Below, piece after piece: positions 53,326-61,710 of a DNA stretch of 64,000 nt. A model generated the notes under the pieces. It was given only the letters and a program-made list of their open reading frames with translations. It did no database searches and was not told where the DNA came from. Each line of letters opens with the position of its first letter. The first letter of the stretch is position 1. Origin of the DNA: Bacteroidales bacterium (lineage in GTDB: Bacteria > Bacteroidota > Bacteroidia > Bacteroidales > Muribaculaceae); the NCBI GenBank assembly GCA_015061055.1, contig SUXH01000008.1, positions 39,239 through 103,238 of the forward strand, in the 5' to 3' direction. A program made the position numbers and the translations under genes.

Positions 53326-54270
53326 ATGAAAAATAGGTTGCTAAATAATTGTAATACAAAAGTAAGTATCATCGTGCCGGTGTACAATGTAGAAAAATAT
53401 ATCGAGAAGTGTGCAATATCACTCCTCGAACAATCATATTCCAACATTGAATACATCTTCATCAATGACGCTTCCTCCGACAACAGCTTAAATATTCTGA
53501 AATCAATAGTAGAAAAATATCCACAACGACAAACAACGATATTAGAGAATAAATACAACTTAGGATCATCTGCCACGCGTAATATTGCCATCGACAAAGC
53601 CACCGGAGAATATATCACCTTCTGTGATAGCGACGATTGGGTGGAACTAAATGCCATCGAAGAAATGTTGACTGAAATGATTGTACAAGATGCCGACGTT
53701 GTAGCCACACCTTTTTACACCAACACATTCCAAAAAGAAAAAATACTACATTTCAACGTTAGCGACATTGCCAACCTTAACAATATACCATTAAATTTTC
53801 TCCACTTTTCATTATGTAACAAGCTTATAAAAACAAGCCTCATAAAAGATAATAAATCAGTGCCACACATCGATTGTTGGGAAGATTTATCTGTAATATC
53901 ACGCATATACGCGATGAGTCCTAAAGTTATATTGCTCAACAAGCCATTCTACCATTATCGTAAATACGAATATCATTCACTTACTTCCAATTCACACGAA
54001 CAACAACTTAACGATAGGCTAAAATACGCCGAATTCCTCGAAAAATGGTTTATTGAACGCAACTTGCATATAAAATACTCTCAATTTCTAAATCACTTGA
54101 AATTCACATCTAAAATAAAGATGTTGCGCACTTCTCCTCGTCAGTTCCGACGTTGGAAAAGTACATATCCCGAATCAAACAAGCACATAATGCAATACTC
54201 CGATATACCCCTACACTATCGCATCGCATTCTACATAGCCGACATTATAATTCCTCTTTTACCGAAATAA
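53326..54270 (+). CDS. Family 2 glycosyltransferase
   Basis: This 314-residue GT-A fold enzyme starts its domain with KVSIIVPVYNVEKYIEKCAISLLEQSYSNIE-type sequence near residue 12. It has the nucleotide-sugar-binding 'FINDASSDNS' and the metal-binding DSDDW in YITFCDSDDWVEL. A polar C-terminal extension follows. Such enzymes add sugars to cell-surface polysaccharides or lipids; donor and acceptor are not evident. It is encoded 16 bp after the orphan sensor, so probably in the same transcript, and is closed by the hairpin at 54313-54351. Confidence 0.92.
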   Translation: MKNRLLNNCNTKVSIIVPVYNVEKYIEKCAISLLEQSYSNIEYIFINDASSDNSLNILKSIVEKYPQRQTTILENKYNLGSSATRNIAIDKATGEYITFCDSDDWVELNAIEEMLTEMIVQDADVVATPFYTNTFQKEKILHFNVSDIANLNNIPLNFLHFSLCNKLIKTSLIKDNKSVPHIDCWEDLSVISRIYAMSPKVILLNKPFYHYRKYEYHSLTSNSHEQQLNDRLKYAEFLEKWFIERNLHIKYSQFLNHLKFTSKIKMLRTSPRQFRRWKSTYPESNKHIMQYSDIPLHYRIAFYIADIIIPLLPK

Positions 54271-54312
54271 GTACTTTGCCTTTTAAAACATACTTGATCT
54301 ATTTTTAACCAT

Positions 54313-54351
54313 AAAAGCCAATTTACCTCCTTTGGAGTTGAATTGGCTTTT
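54313..54351. terminator. Bidirectional hairpin terminator
   Basis: AAAAGCCAATT (54313-54323) pairs perfectly with AATTGGCTTTT (54341-54351), with a second short stem CTCC/GGAG in the loop. The A- and T-runs on either side suit termination of both the glycosyltransferase gene (plus) and the convergent lipoprotein gene (minus). Confidence 0.85.
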
Positions 54352-54394
54352 ATATTTATCTAACAATTAACAACTTAAAAAATTCTATAAGAAA

Positions 54395-54823
54395 TCAATT
54401 TATTATAACGTTATTAATTTTCTTTTCAGATTGATTTCCATTATGTTCAGATCTCTTGAATTTAGCTGGAAATCCAAATATAGTTATACGAAGTACGCTA
54501 TTACCATTTGTCAAATTAGTGTATTGTGGATTCACGAGCATAGTACAATTATACTTTATTACTGCTTCAATAAGTGCAAGTTCTTCAGCTTCTCTTAATG
54601 ATAATTTTTTGAGTTTCATTCTTCCTTCCGGTGTTGAAATATCAATCGTATATGTTACACCTTCTGGCGATACATCCAAATCATAATCATTAAAACTTTT
54701 TATATGCGTTACAGGTGTTTTGTAAGCGTTATTTGTACGTACTCCACTTTTTGATGAACTGCAAGAACTAATAGAGAATATTGCAAACAACAGAGCCGTA
54801 AGTAATATTAATTTTAATTTCAT
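54395..54823 (-). CDS. Small lipoprotein of unknown function
   Basis: This 142-residue protein has lipobox SISSC (Cys21). The mature part contains 'EAEELALIEAVIKYNCTMLVNPQYTNL' and ends in a Lys/Asn-rich tail. I do not recognise a named family, though the VNPQYTNL motif feels familiar from Bacteroidales lipoproteins. It lies 14 bp after the frameshifted gene at 54838-55502, so the pair was probably co-transcribed, and ends just before the terminator at 54313-54351. Confidence 0.75.
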   Translation of the reverse strand: MKLKLILLTALLFAIFSISSCSSSKSGVRTNNAYKTPVTHIKSFNDYDLDVSPEGVTYTIDISTPEGRMKLKKLSLREAEELALIEAVIKYNCTMLVNPQYTNLTNGNSVLRITIFGFPAKFKRSEHNGNQSEKKINNVIIN

Positions 54824-54837
54824 CTTATATAATAGTA

Positions 54838-55502
54838 TTAAAAGTTATAACGTAAACCAACTCCAAGAATATGCTGATGTTTGATATCATCTTTTATTAC
54901 ATCAACACTACCTATGAGCGATGAGCCCTTACTTAATGTAAATTCATTTTGCAATAGAGGACTATTCTGCACCATTGAGTTTGCCTTTTTGGGTTGTTTA
55001 TTGGCAGCTATAAGGAATCCCGAAGTCCAAGCTATACCGGCAACTCCACTTGCAATACCACAAGGTAGCAAGACATCATCATCATACCCATTAGCAATCA
55101 AGATTACACTTCCTGCAATCAAAATTCCTCCACTATCCAACCTGCTATCCTCAGTTTTTTTGCTTTTTGAGCATAGTTATTCAAGCCTAAATCAAGTTGT
55201 AATAATGCATTGTCATTAAGAGTCTGTTTACCACTATTTTGATTACCTGGAGCAAACTCATTTATAGAAGAGTTTGATAACGATTCTTTTCTTCCATTTT
55301 CATAATTAATAGCAGTAATATCATTGCGGTCCATAACATAATTAGAACCATTTAAGTTACCCCATTTCTTATAAACAATCTCCGTTGAATTCTCTTCAAC
55401 AACACGACACACAACAGTGGATCCATTTTTCTTCACAATTACATCCTGTGCATAAGAAAAAAATGAACACAATAACATTGATAATAAAAATATCTGTTTC
55501 AT
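54838..55502 (-). pseudogene. Frameshifted exported protein
   Basis: Two overlapping frames make one protein. The first (start at 55502, MKQIFLLSML) has a signal peptide ending SYAQ, then 'DVIVKKNGSTVVCRVVEENSTEIVYKKW', a pattern I know from Bacteroidales exported proteins, and continues to KKLRIAGW before shifting to IVEEF and a stop near 55119. The other frame picks up at about 55138 with DSGGILIAGSVIL and runs to a C-terminus 'ILGVGLRYNF' (terminal Phe). The join lies at GGTTGGATAGTGG around 55128-55142. The total length is 665 bp, not a multiple of three, consistent with a single-base change. It could be a decayed gene or a sequencing error. Confidence 0.7.
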
Positions 55503-55554
55503 AGATAGAAATATTGTGTCCCTCATCTCCCAATGGAATGATTAATAGGTATAC

Positions 55555-55642
55555 AAAAAAGGTGTGGAGATTGTATCTCTGTCTTATCCTAAAGTCAGGT
55601 CTTCGCTACCTATGGAATAGATAAGACAACAGCTCCCACACC
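55555..55642 (-). ncRNA. Structured element: candidate small RNA or elaborate terminator
   Basis: GGTGTGG (55561-55567) pairs with CCACACC (55636-55642). Inside lie GAGAT/ATCTC (55567-55579) and a 9-bp stem TGTCTTATC (55580-55588) with GATAAGACA (55620-55628) capped by AGGT/ACCT, giving a three-way junction. On the minus strand it is followed directly by TTTTTTG. I do not recognise it as 6S, SRP, RNase P or tmRNA. It may be the 3' end of a transcript of about 270 nt starting near 55826. Confidence 0.45.
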
Positions 55643-55660
55643 GATACGACTATATAAATG

Positions 55661-55829
55661 TTACAAATTAGTAACGTTGATATAGGCATCCAATGCAGGT
55701 GCTATTGCTAACCTTATCTTCATTCCATTATCAAAGTTGCGAAGTTTGACCTTAGAAGATAAAATTTCAATAACACCTTTTGTTTACATCAAAAGAAACA
55801 TCTGCCAACTCTTTAGCTGATGTATCCAT
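55661..55829 (-). pseudogene. Possible frameshifted short gene (about 55 residues)
   Basis: The minus strand reads MDTSAKELADVSFDVNK and then a stop, but one base fewer in the following A-run restores a frame reading GVIEILSSKVKLRNF onward to VTNL and a stop at 55661-55663. The combined sequence looks protein-like, but a chance reading in AT-rich DNA is possible. The -7 box at 55839-55832 lies only 3 bp before this ATG, which argues against ordinary translation from it. Confidence 0.25.
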
Positions 55830-56008
55830 TACAAAGTTAACAAAAATATGTTATAGTTAAGCTATACTAAGAAATAAATATTTTGTATTGCCCCAATATT
55901 TAATATTTCCATTACATATATATTATTTCTTAAAAACTCTTCTATAATGTATACTCAAGTATCACATAAAAAACTATCACCATATTTAATTAGGAATCCT
56001 CAATCCTC

Positions 56009-56047
56009 AAAAAAAAATTGTCCCTGGAAGGAGTTCCTCCAGGGACA
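56009..56047 (-). terminator. Intrinsic terminator of pfp
   Basis: TGTCCCTGGA (56019-56028) pairs with TCCAGGGACA (56038-56047). On the minus strand the stem is followed, after a two-base AA step, by nine U's (A-run 56009-56017). It lies 31 bp after the pfp stop and is the strongest terminator in the window. Confidence 0.92.
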
Positions 56048-56077
56048 GCAAGCTGTGAGTTAGGATTTTAATATATA

Positions 56078-57730
56078 CTATTTACCACCTTTTTCGTAGT
56101 AAAGAGTTCTTGATGGTTGGTCACACACTTCAGCTGGACCGAAGTATTGAATTGGACCTGGATATGTGTAGCTTGTCTTTTCAGCCCATTCTGCACGATG
56201 CTTAGCAAAGTATTTGAATGGCTTGCCTTCCAAGTCTACAAGAGCCTTTTGAATTACCGGTTTCATTGCACCATGGCGACGTTCCATATTCATCATCATT
56301 GTGATTGGAATACCACCTGCAATCCATTGTACTGAAGGACAAGTCAAGTTGCGAACCGATGACATATATCCTGTTACACCGCACTTAATCAATTGAGCTG
56401 CATTGTAGCCAAGAGCATAGCAGTAGTCGGCATCGAAGTTTGATGGATCGGCACAACGACCTTCATATCCAAAGAAGTGATGCAATGCAGAGAATTTACC
56501 AACAAATTCACCGGCAGCCTTCATTTCTTTCAAGCGCTTACCTACCATTTCGCTAAGTAGCTTTTCTGTTTCGATAAGCGATACTTGCACATTACCATGA
56601 GGATCACGATCAAGTGTAAGCTGACGAGCAACACCTTCCGGAAGACTTGCAAATGTAGCTGCATTTTCCGGACTCAAATTATTCAATACAAATTCGCGTT
56701 GAGCAGCCGGAGTCTGTTCAGCGAAGTCAGGAGTCTTAGCCAATAGGTCGTTAAGTTCAGCGATAAGTGCCTTCATAGCTGGGATGAACTCGATCAAACC
56801 TTCTGGGATAAGAACAATACCATAGTTATTACCGTTTTCAGCACGCTTAGCTACTACCTTAGCGATATCGTCAACGATTTCGTTCAAAGTCATCTTCTTA
56901 GCTTCAACTTCCTCTGAAATCACACAGTAGTTAGGTTGAGTTTGAAGAGCACATTCAAGAGCGATGTGAGAAGCTGAACGACCCATCAACTTAATGAAGT
57001 GCCAATATTTCTTCGCTGAGTTACAGTCGCGTTCAATGTTACCGATAACTTCTGAATACACCTTAGTAGCTGTATCGAAACCAAATGAAGTTTCAATCAT
57101 TTCGTTCTTCAAGTCACCATCGATAGTCTTAGGACAACCGATTACTTGTACACCTGCATTGATTGACTTATAGTATTCGGCAAGCACACAAGCATTTGTA
57201 TTAGAGTCGTCACCACCGATGATTACCAATGCTGAAATATTCAATTCCTTAAGAATGATAAGACCCTTGTCAAATTGTTCTTTAGTTTCAAGTTTTGTAC
57301 GACCTGAACCAATTATATCAAAACCGCCTGTGTTGCGATATTCATCAATAATATCAGCTGTAAGTTCCATATAGTTATGGTCAACAAGACCACCGGGACC
57401 CATTAAGAATCCATATAGACGACTTTCTTTGTTAATAGCCTTAATACCATCAAACAAACCGCTGATTACGTTGTGTCCTCCAGGAGCTTGACCACCCGAT
57501 AGAATAACACCTACATTAACTGCGTCATGAGATTTTGCACTCTTTGAAGTCTTTTCAAAAGTAAGAACAGGAAGACCGTATGTATTTGGGAACAACGCCT
57601 TTATTTCTTCCTGATCAGCTACTGATTGAGTTGGTTCACCCTCTACTGCCGATACACCGCCCCACAATGCTGAAGGCAATTTAGGCTGATAAGCAGCACG
57701 AGCTGTTTGTAAAGCACTTTTTTTAGCCAT
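56078..57730 (-). CDS. pfp: PPi-dependent 6-phosphofructokinase
   Basis: This 550-residue enzyme phosphorylates fructose 6-phosphate with pyrophosphate, a reversible glycolytic step. [15 protein letters not shown] (about 73-87), GGDDSNT (172-178) and PKTIDGD (200-206) are present. The Asp in GGDD and the Lys of PKT are the residues that distinguish the PPi enzyme from ATP-PFK. '[15 protein letters not shown]' follows. The length fits the long PFP class. The gene stands alone, with a strong terminator downstream and 96 bp separating it from the M16 gene; no consensus promoter is obvious in that gap. Confidence 0.95.
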   Translation of the reverse strand: MAKKSALQTARAAYQPKLPSALWGGVSAVEGEPTQSVADQEEIKALFPNTYGLPVLTFEKTSKSAKSHDAVNVGVILSGGQAPGGHNVISGLFDGIKAINKESRLYGFLMGPGGLVDHNYMELTADIIDEYRNTGGFDIIGSGRTKLETKEQFDKGLIILKELNISALVIIGGDDSNTNACVLAEYYKSINAGVQVIGCPKTIDGDLKNEMIETSFGFDTATKVYSEVIGNIERDCNSAKKYWHFIKLMGRSASHIALECALQTQPNYCVISEEVEAKKMTLNEIVDDIAKVVAKRAENGNNYGIVLIPEGLIEFIPAMKALIAELNDLLAKTPDFAEQTPAAQREFVLNNLSPENAATFASLPEGVARQLTLDRDPHGNVQVSLIETEKLLSEMVGKRLKEMKAAGEFVGKFSALHHFFGYEGRCADPSNFDADYCYALGYNAAQLIKCGVTGYMSSVRNLTCPSVQWIAGGIPITMMMNMERRHGAMKPVIQKALVDLEGKPFKYFAKHRAEWAEKTSYTYPGPIQYFGPAEVCDQPSRTLYYEKGGK

Positions 57731-57826
57731 TTGTTATTATTTTTAATAAATTTCTTATTTTCCAATTATTTTGCAAATTTCGCAAAAAAAAATCATTAAC
57801 GCAATAAATTCACGTTATTCTTTTGA

Positions 57827-59119
57827 TTATATTGCTAATTGTCTCTCATTACCTGCCACCGACACATAAAATTTATTCACATCCAGATGTTTATTTGCCA
57901 CCTCAAGTAATTTTTGAGCAGTTATATTTTTTATATCTCTGACCTGGCGATTAAAATAATCCTCTCCTGTGTTATATATTAAATTTGTGCTTACACACGA
58001 AGCCATAGAAAAAGGTGAATCAAGTGTCTTTGCCAAATCGCTTAACATATTATTTCTCACTATTTCAAGTTCTTCCTCACACATTAATTCACTCTGCAAA
58101 CGCAATATTTCTTTATGAGTTTCTTCTATCAACGGCTCTACATAAGCATTATCACACTCACTCACTATAACCACTTTTGAACCGATTCTGCGACCTATAA
58201 GCATCGAATTTATTCCATACGTATAACCTTTGTCCTCGCGTATGTTTTGCATCAATCTACTACCAAAGTAACCTCCTAGAGCCGTAATCAAGAACCTCAA
58301 ATAAATATAATCGGGATGGCTTCGTGGCACAGCTTCTTGTAGCATATACACAGCCGACTGCAAAGCTCCTTCTTTATTAACCACTACACGTTTCCGAGTT
58401 GAGGGTTCTCTCTCCACCATACTGAATTCACTTGGCTTTCCCGATAGTCTATATTTCCCGAAATTTTCATCGACACAGCGAATTTCTTCATCACCCACTT
58501 TACCCGACAATACAAATATCATATTTTCGGGGCGTAAATATTCCTTGTGAAAGTCAAGAATATCTTCTCGTGTGATACTATCCACATCATTATCAGTAAT
58601 AGCGTGAGCTATAGGATGATTTTCTCCAAAATATAGTTGTCGCCCTGCTACTTGAGCAAGATATTTCACCTTCTCACGAGCAGTTTGATATGCACTCTTT
58701 ACTTGCGTCTTTAGTACCTCAAACTCGCGCTCCGGTATTGCCGGACACTCTACTAATGACCTCAACACCGGCAACACTTCATCAAAATTCTTGTTCAAAG
58801 AATTCAGACTGATGTGCATAAAGTTATCAGTATTTGTCGCACTCATATACGTGCCATTGTAATCAAGAATCTCAGCCACATCATTTGATGATAACTCTGC
58901 TGTTCCATGCACAAGCATAGATGACAAAGCAAAAGATTGTAATGCCTTACGTTCTTCAAGCAATCCCCCACGACAAATAATCTCAAATTTATTAACTTCT
59001 TGATCTCCATTATTCACCACATATAATTTCAAGCCATTGCTTAAAGTTACATAATGTGGATAATCGAATCTCAAATCATCAAATGACTTTAATTCCGGAG
59101 CTACACTTCTGTCAAGCAT
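57827..59119 (-). CDS. M16 peptidase-like protein lacking the zinc motif
   Basis: This 430-residue protein has the fold-defining order of M16 (insulinase/MPP) proteins. However, the HxxEH zinc-binding motif, expected near residue 63-67 before 'MLVHGT', is replaced by FALSS, so catalysis is not expected. The C-terminal Arg/Tyr motif region is retained (GSRLMQNIREDKGYTYG, about residues 289-305). There is no signal peptide. This matches the non-catalytic partner type of two-subunit M16 proteases; no catalytic partner is encoded nearby. It overlaps the kdsB stop by one base (TAATG), so the two are translationally coupled. Confidence 0.88.
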   Translation of the reverse strand: MLDRSVAPELKSFDDLRFDYPHYVTLSNGLKLYVVNNGDQEVNKFEIICRGGLLEERKALQSFALSSMLVHGTAELSSNDVAEILDYNGTYMSATNTDNFMHISLNSLNKNFDEVLPVLRSLVECPAIPEREFEVLKTQVKSAYQTAREKVKYLAQVAGRQLYFGENHPIAHAITDNDVDSITREDILDFHKEYLRPENMIFVLSGKVGDEEIRCVDENFGKYRLSGKPSEFSMVEREPSTRKRVVVNKEGALQSAVYMLQEAVPRSHPDYIYLRFLITALGGYFGSRLMQNIREDKGYTYGINSMLIGRRIGSKVVIVSECDNAYVEPLIEETHKEILRLQSELMCEEELEIVRNNMLSDLAKTLDSPFSMASCVSTNLIYNTGEDYFNRQVRDIKNITAQKLLEVANKHLDVNKFYVSVAGNERQLAI

Positions 59120-59889
59120 TAGTCTTCAATTTTATCTTTTAGCAACAATGCCTCTGCCTTTTCCAAATCTTCCGGCGTATCAATTCCGATTGTGGGACAT
59201 TCTGTCACACCTACTTTTATCTTGTATCCATTCTGCAACCAACGAAGCTGCTCCAACGACTCAGCTACTTCAAGAGATGATTGCGGTAACTTTGTAATCT
59301 CATCAAGAACATTGGCTCTATAAGCATACATACCCACATGTGTATAATACTGATGTATTCTTGCCCATTCTTCACGCTCTTTTCCTCGAACAAAAGGTAT
59401 TACCGAACGTGAAAAATATAAAGCACTCATATCTTCACCAACAACTACTTTTGGTGTAGTCCAATCCTCAAGTTCAGAGTATGCTCGTTCAGAAGAGAAT
59501 GGTCGCACTAAGGTTGCAATCTCTGTTTGCTCATCATCAAAACATTCCATTACACCTTTTATTTGCTCAGCCATTATAAATGGTTCATCTCCTTGTATAT
59601 TTATAATAATATCTTCACCATTTCCAGCTAACTTATATGCTTCATTACAACGGTCAGTTCCACTTTTATGATTTTTACTTGTCATCACGACTTTTCCGCC
59701 AAATGACTCAACAGCTTTCACTATTCGTTCATCATCTGTCGCCACAACAACATTGTCAAGTACGCAACTCACACGTTCCCACACTCGCTGTATCATCATT
59801 TTGCCACCTATCATTGCAAGCGGTTTACCGGGGAAGCGAGTAGAATCATATCTCGCCGGAATTATTCCTATATACTTCAATTTACTCAT
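59119..59889 (-). CDS. kdsB: CMP-KDO synthetase (3-deoxy-manno-octulosonate cytidylyltransferase)
   Basis: This 256-residue enzyme activates KDO with CTP for lipopolysaccharide inner-core synthesis. Signatures: IPARYDSTRFPGKPLAMIGGK near the N-terminus, 'NVVVATDDERI', 'NIQGDEPF' and 'HVGMYAYRANVL'. Length is normal. It is the first gene of a pair with the M16-like gene, sharing a TAATG junction. A -7 box TAACTTTG at 59933-59926 lies upstream. Confidence 0.96.
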   Translation of the reverse strand: MSKLKYIGIIPARYDSTRFPGKPLAMIGGKMMIQRVWERVSCVLDNVVVATDDERIVKAVESFGGKVVMTSKNHKSGTDRCNEAYKLAGNGEDIIINIQGDEPFIMAEQIKGVMECFDDEQTEIATLVRPFSSERAYSELEDWTTPKVVVGEDMSALYFSRSVIPFVRGKEREEWARIHQYYTHVGMYAYRANVLDEITKLPQSSLEVAESLEQLRWLQNGYKIKVGVTECPTIGIDTPEDLEKAEALLLKDKIED

Positions 59890-59925
59890 ATCTTGTTTTA
59901 TTTCTTACATTTACTAATTTCTCTC

Positions 59926-59959
59926 CAAAGTTATACAATTATTCTCAACACTGCTTCAA
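59926..59959 (-). promoter_or_regulatory. Possible kdsB promoter
   Basis: TAACTTTG (59933-59926, minus) matches the -7 consensus, 37 bp before the kdsB start. The nearest TTG upstream (59959-59957) is at 23-bp spacing instead of 20, so this call is weaker than others. Confidence 0.45.
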
Positions 59960-60116
59960 CTTATTAATAAAATATTAATAAAAGAATTCATATTGAAGCG
60001 ACTTTCTTAAAAGTCTTATTTAGGTTAAAAAAAATGTGGTTTGTATAATGTTGGTTTATAATGCAAACTTTCCACTTTCCATTGTGTTTTATTTGCAAAC
60101 ACTTATATATATTACT

Positions 60117-60629
60117 ATGGCAACACTTGCAACTGCAACCATTCAAAAACAACTTATCGACCTACAAGATAATATGTTTAACTTTGCTTATATTCTTACT
60201 TCCAATCGTGAGGAAGCACGCGATTTGTTGCAAGACACAACGTTAAAAGTTCTCGACAATCAAGATAAATTTTCCGAAGACACCAATTTCAAAGGATGGG
60301 TTTTCACCATTATGCGCAACATATTCATCAACAACTATCGACGTCTTGTACGAAATCAGACTATCGTTGACCAAACCGAAGATCTGTATCATCTCAACCT
60401 ACCACAGGAATCCGGTTTTTCAACACCTGAAGGAGCGTTCAATGTAAAAGAAATCACAAAAGTCATCAATAGTTTTGCCGATGAGTATCGCATTCCTTTC
60501 ACAATGCACGTAGCTGGTTATAAATACAATGAAATTGCCGAAAAAATGAATCTTCCTCTCGGCACTGTCAAAAGCCGCATATATTTTGCACGTCAAAAAC
60601 TACAAGCAATGCTAAAAGACTATCGATAA
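60117..60629 (+). CDS. ECF-type RNA polymerase sigma factor
   Basis: I start at 60117 (MATLATATIQKQ), the usual type of start, giving 170 residues; the frame opens at 60036. Region 2 shows 'MFNFAYILTSNREEARDLLQDTTLKVL' and 'FKGWVFTIMRNIFINNYRR'. Region 4 ends 'YNEIAEKMNLPLGTVKSRIYFARQKLQAML'. Both are typical of ECF sigma factors. No anti-sigma gene is adjacent: the flanking genes point away or converge and encode kdsB and a TSCPD protein. It is therefore either unregulated by a neighbouring anti-sigma or controlled at expression level. No consensus promoter is clear upstream. Confidence 0.93.
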   Translation: MATLATATIQKQLIDLQDNMFNFAYILTSNREEARDLLQDTTLKVLDNQDKFSEDTNFKGWVFTIMRNIFINNYRRLVRNQTIVDQTEDLYHLNLPQESGFSTPEGAFNVKEITKVINSFADEYRIPFTMHVAGYKYNEIAEKMNLPLGTVKSRIYFARQKLQAMLKDYR

Positions 60630-60635
60630 ATACAA

Positions 60636-60890
60636 TTAATCTTTTTCAGCTATTAATTTTAGAGCTTGTGCTAGTTGATCAGGACAAGATGTTGGTTTAA
60701 ATCCGCATTTTATACCTTCAAGTCGTGCAACCGCATCTTCACTTCTCATACCTTTTACAAGACGAGATATTCCTTGAAGATTTCCGTTACAACCGCCCAA
60801 AAACTCAACATCAATAATCACACCATTTTCTACTTCTATATTAATCTGCGACGAACAAGTACCCTGCGTCTTATAACTATATTTAGCCAT
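60636..60890 (-). CDS. TSCPD-domain protein (TIGR03905-like)
   Basis: This 84-residue protein has Cys-containing motifs GTCSSQ and TSCPDQLA near both ends and a Gly/Asn-rich middle (LGGCNGNLQGISRLV). It matches the small stand-alone TSCPD family named for that motif, related to a C-terminal domain of vitamin B12-dependent ribonucleotide reductase. Metal binding by the Cys residues is inferred. It starts 14 bp after the Crp/Fnr gene stop, so the two form an operon. It converges with the ECF sigma gene, with a 6-bp gap. Confidence 0.9.
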   Translation of the reverse strand: MAKYSYKTQGTCSSQINIEVENGVIIDVEFLGGCNGNLQGISRLVKGMRSEDAVARLEGIKCGFKPTSCPDQLAQALKLIAEKD

Positions 60891-60904
60891 CTCGTTTTTT
60901 AGTT

Positions 60905-61591
60905 TTAATTTTCGTCAGAATGTAATATTTTGAACAATTCTTCGCGACTGTTCACGCTTATTTCCGATAAAGTATAATCAACAATACCTTCTTTACTCAA
61001 GCGGTCGAGCGCACTCATCAGCGACGAACGTTGTACACCCAATATGCAACACAAATCCTTCTGCTTATATATAAGCTTTATATTTTTACTGCCTCTCTGC
61101 GTTAGTGATGTTATAATGAACGCCAGCCTTTCCTCTATCGAACCCGATGATAATGCCATTATACCAAACGTTAACTTCTGTGAATTGCGAGAAAGCACAT
61201 TAAGCATATTGAACAAAAACACCTTATCACTCATCAATATATTTATAAAATCGCTCTTAACGATTTGCAAAATACCACAATCCGTAAGTGCTGTTGCTTT
61301 AAATGGGTAGAACGTATTTCTTCCAAAAAGATAATCGGGACCTATCACATTAGGACCTGAAAGAGTTTCCGACACCACTACCTTACGATTTATACACGAC
61401 AAATCAACCCGAACATCACCGGTTATTATAAATCGAATGTGCGTACATTCATCACTCACATCTACGATTTGCTCTCCTACTGTATATTTAACGAAATGAA
61501 ATGGAGTCTTTTCGATAAGTTCCGACAACTTATCTCTGCTTACGCCTTGAAACAAAGGCAACTCCATTAATTTCTCATACATACTTTCCAT
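60905..61591 (-). CDS. Crp/Fnr-family transcriptional regulator
   Basis: This 228-residue protein has an N-terminal cyclic-nucleotide-binding-like beta-roll (about 10-125; 'FHFVKYTVGEQIVDVSDECTHIRFIITGDVRV') and a C-terminal winged helix-turn-helix (about 150-215; 'KDLCCILGVQRSSLMSALDRLSKEGIVDY'). The conserved Cys cluster of Fnr iron-sulfur proteins is not present in the N-terminal region, so it is not an obvious oxygen sensor; the ligand is unknown. A TATCTTTG -7 box lies at 61649-61642. The TSCPD gene is the likely co-transcribed partner. Confidence 0.92.
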   Translation of the reverse strand: MESMYEKLMELPLFQGVSRDKLSELIEKTPFHFVKYTVGEQIVDVSDECTHIRFIITGDVRVDLSCINRKVVVSETLSGPNVIGPDYLFGRNTFYPFKATALTDCGILQIVKSDFINILMSDKVFLFNMLNVLSRNSQKLTFGIMALSSGSIEERLAFIITSLTQRGSKNIKLIYKQKDLCCILGVQRSSLMSALDRLSKEGIVDYTLSEISVNSREELFKILHSDEN

Positions 61592-61641
61592 ATTTGATAT
61601 TATTTTATTTTATCGTTGTAGAATGGGCATTTACCCGTTCA

Positions 61642-61649
61642 CAAAGATA
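61642..61649 (-). promoter_or_regulatory. -7 box for the Crp/Fnr-type gene
   Basis: TATCTTTG on the minus strand matches TAnnTTTG, about 51 bp upstream of the start at 61591. No TTG is found 20 bp further upstream, as might be expected of an activator-dependent promoter. Confidence 0.5.
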
Positions 61650-61710
61650 ACACTTTCAACTTAATACCACTACTATATTAATGTTTTTTTAGTAAAATAT
61701 CAATCTGTTT

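Larger units (their letters stand above)
55503..56077. other. 575-bp gene-poor region with dense secondary structure
   Basis: No intact gene is visible. The region holds, on the minus strand, a -7 box TAACTTTG (55839-55832), a possible frameshifted short frame (55829-55661), several hairpins, a three-way-junction-like element ending in a U-run (55642-55555), and the pfp terminator (56047-56009). An AT-rich 9-bp inverted repeat (55869-55877 with 55923-55931) is of unclear meaning. Confidence 0.5.

Noticed and set aside
55561..55642. Reading the hairpin element as SRP RNA or 6S RNA
   Set aside because: The conserved SRP apical loop and asymmetric internal loop are absent, and the element is too short and too fully paired for 6S RNA.
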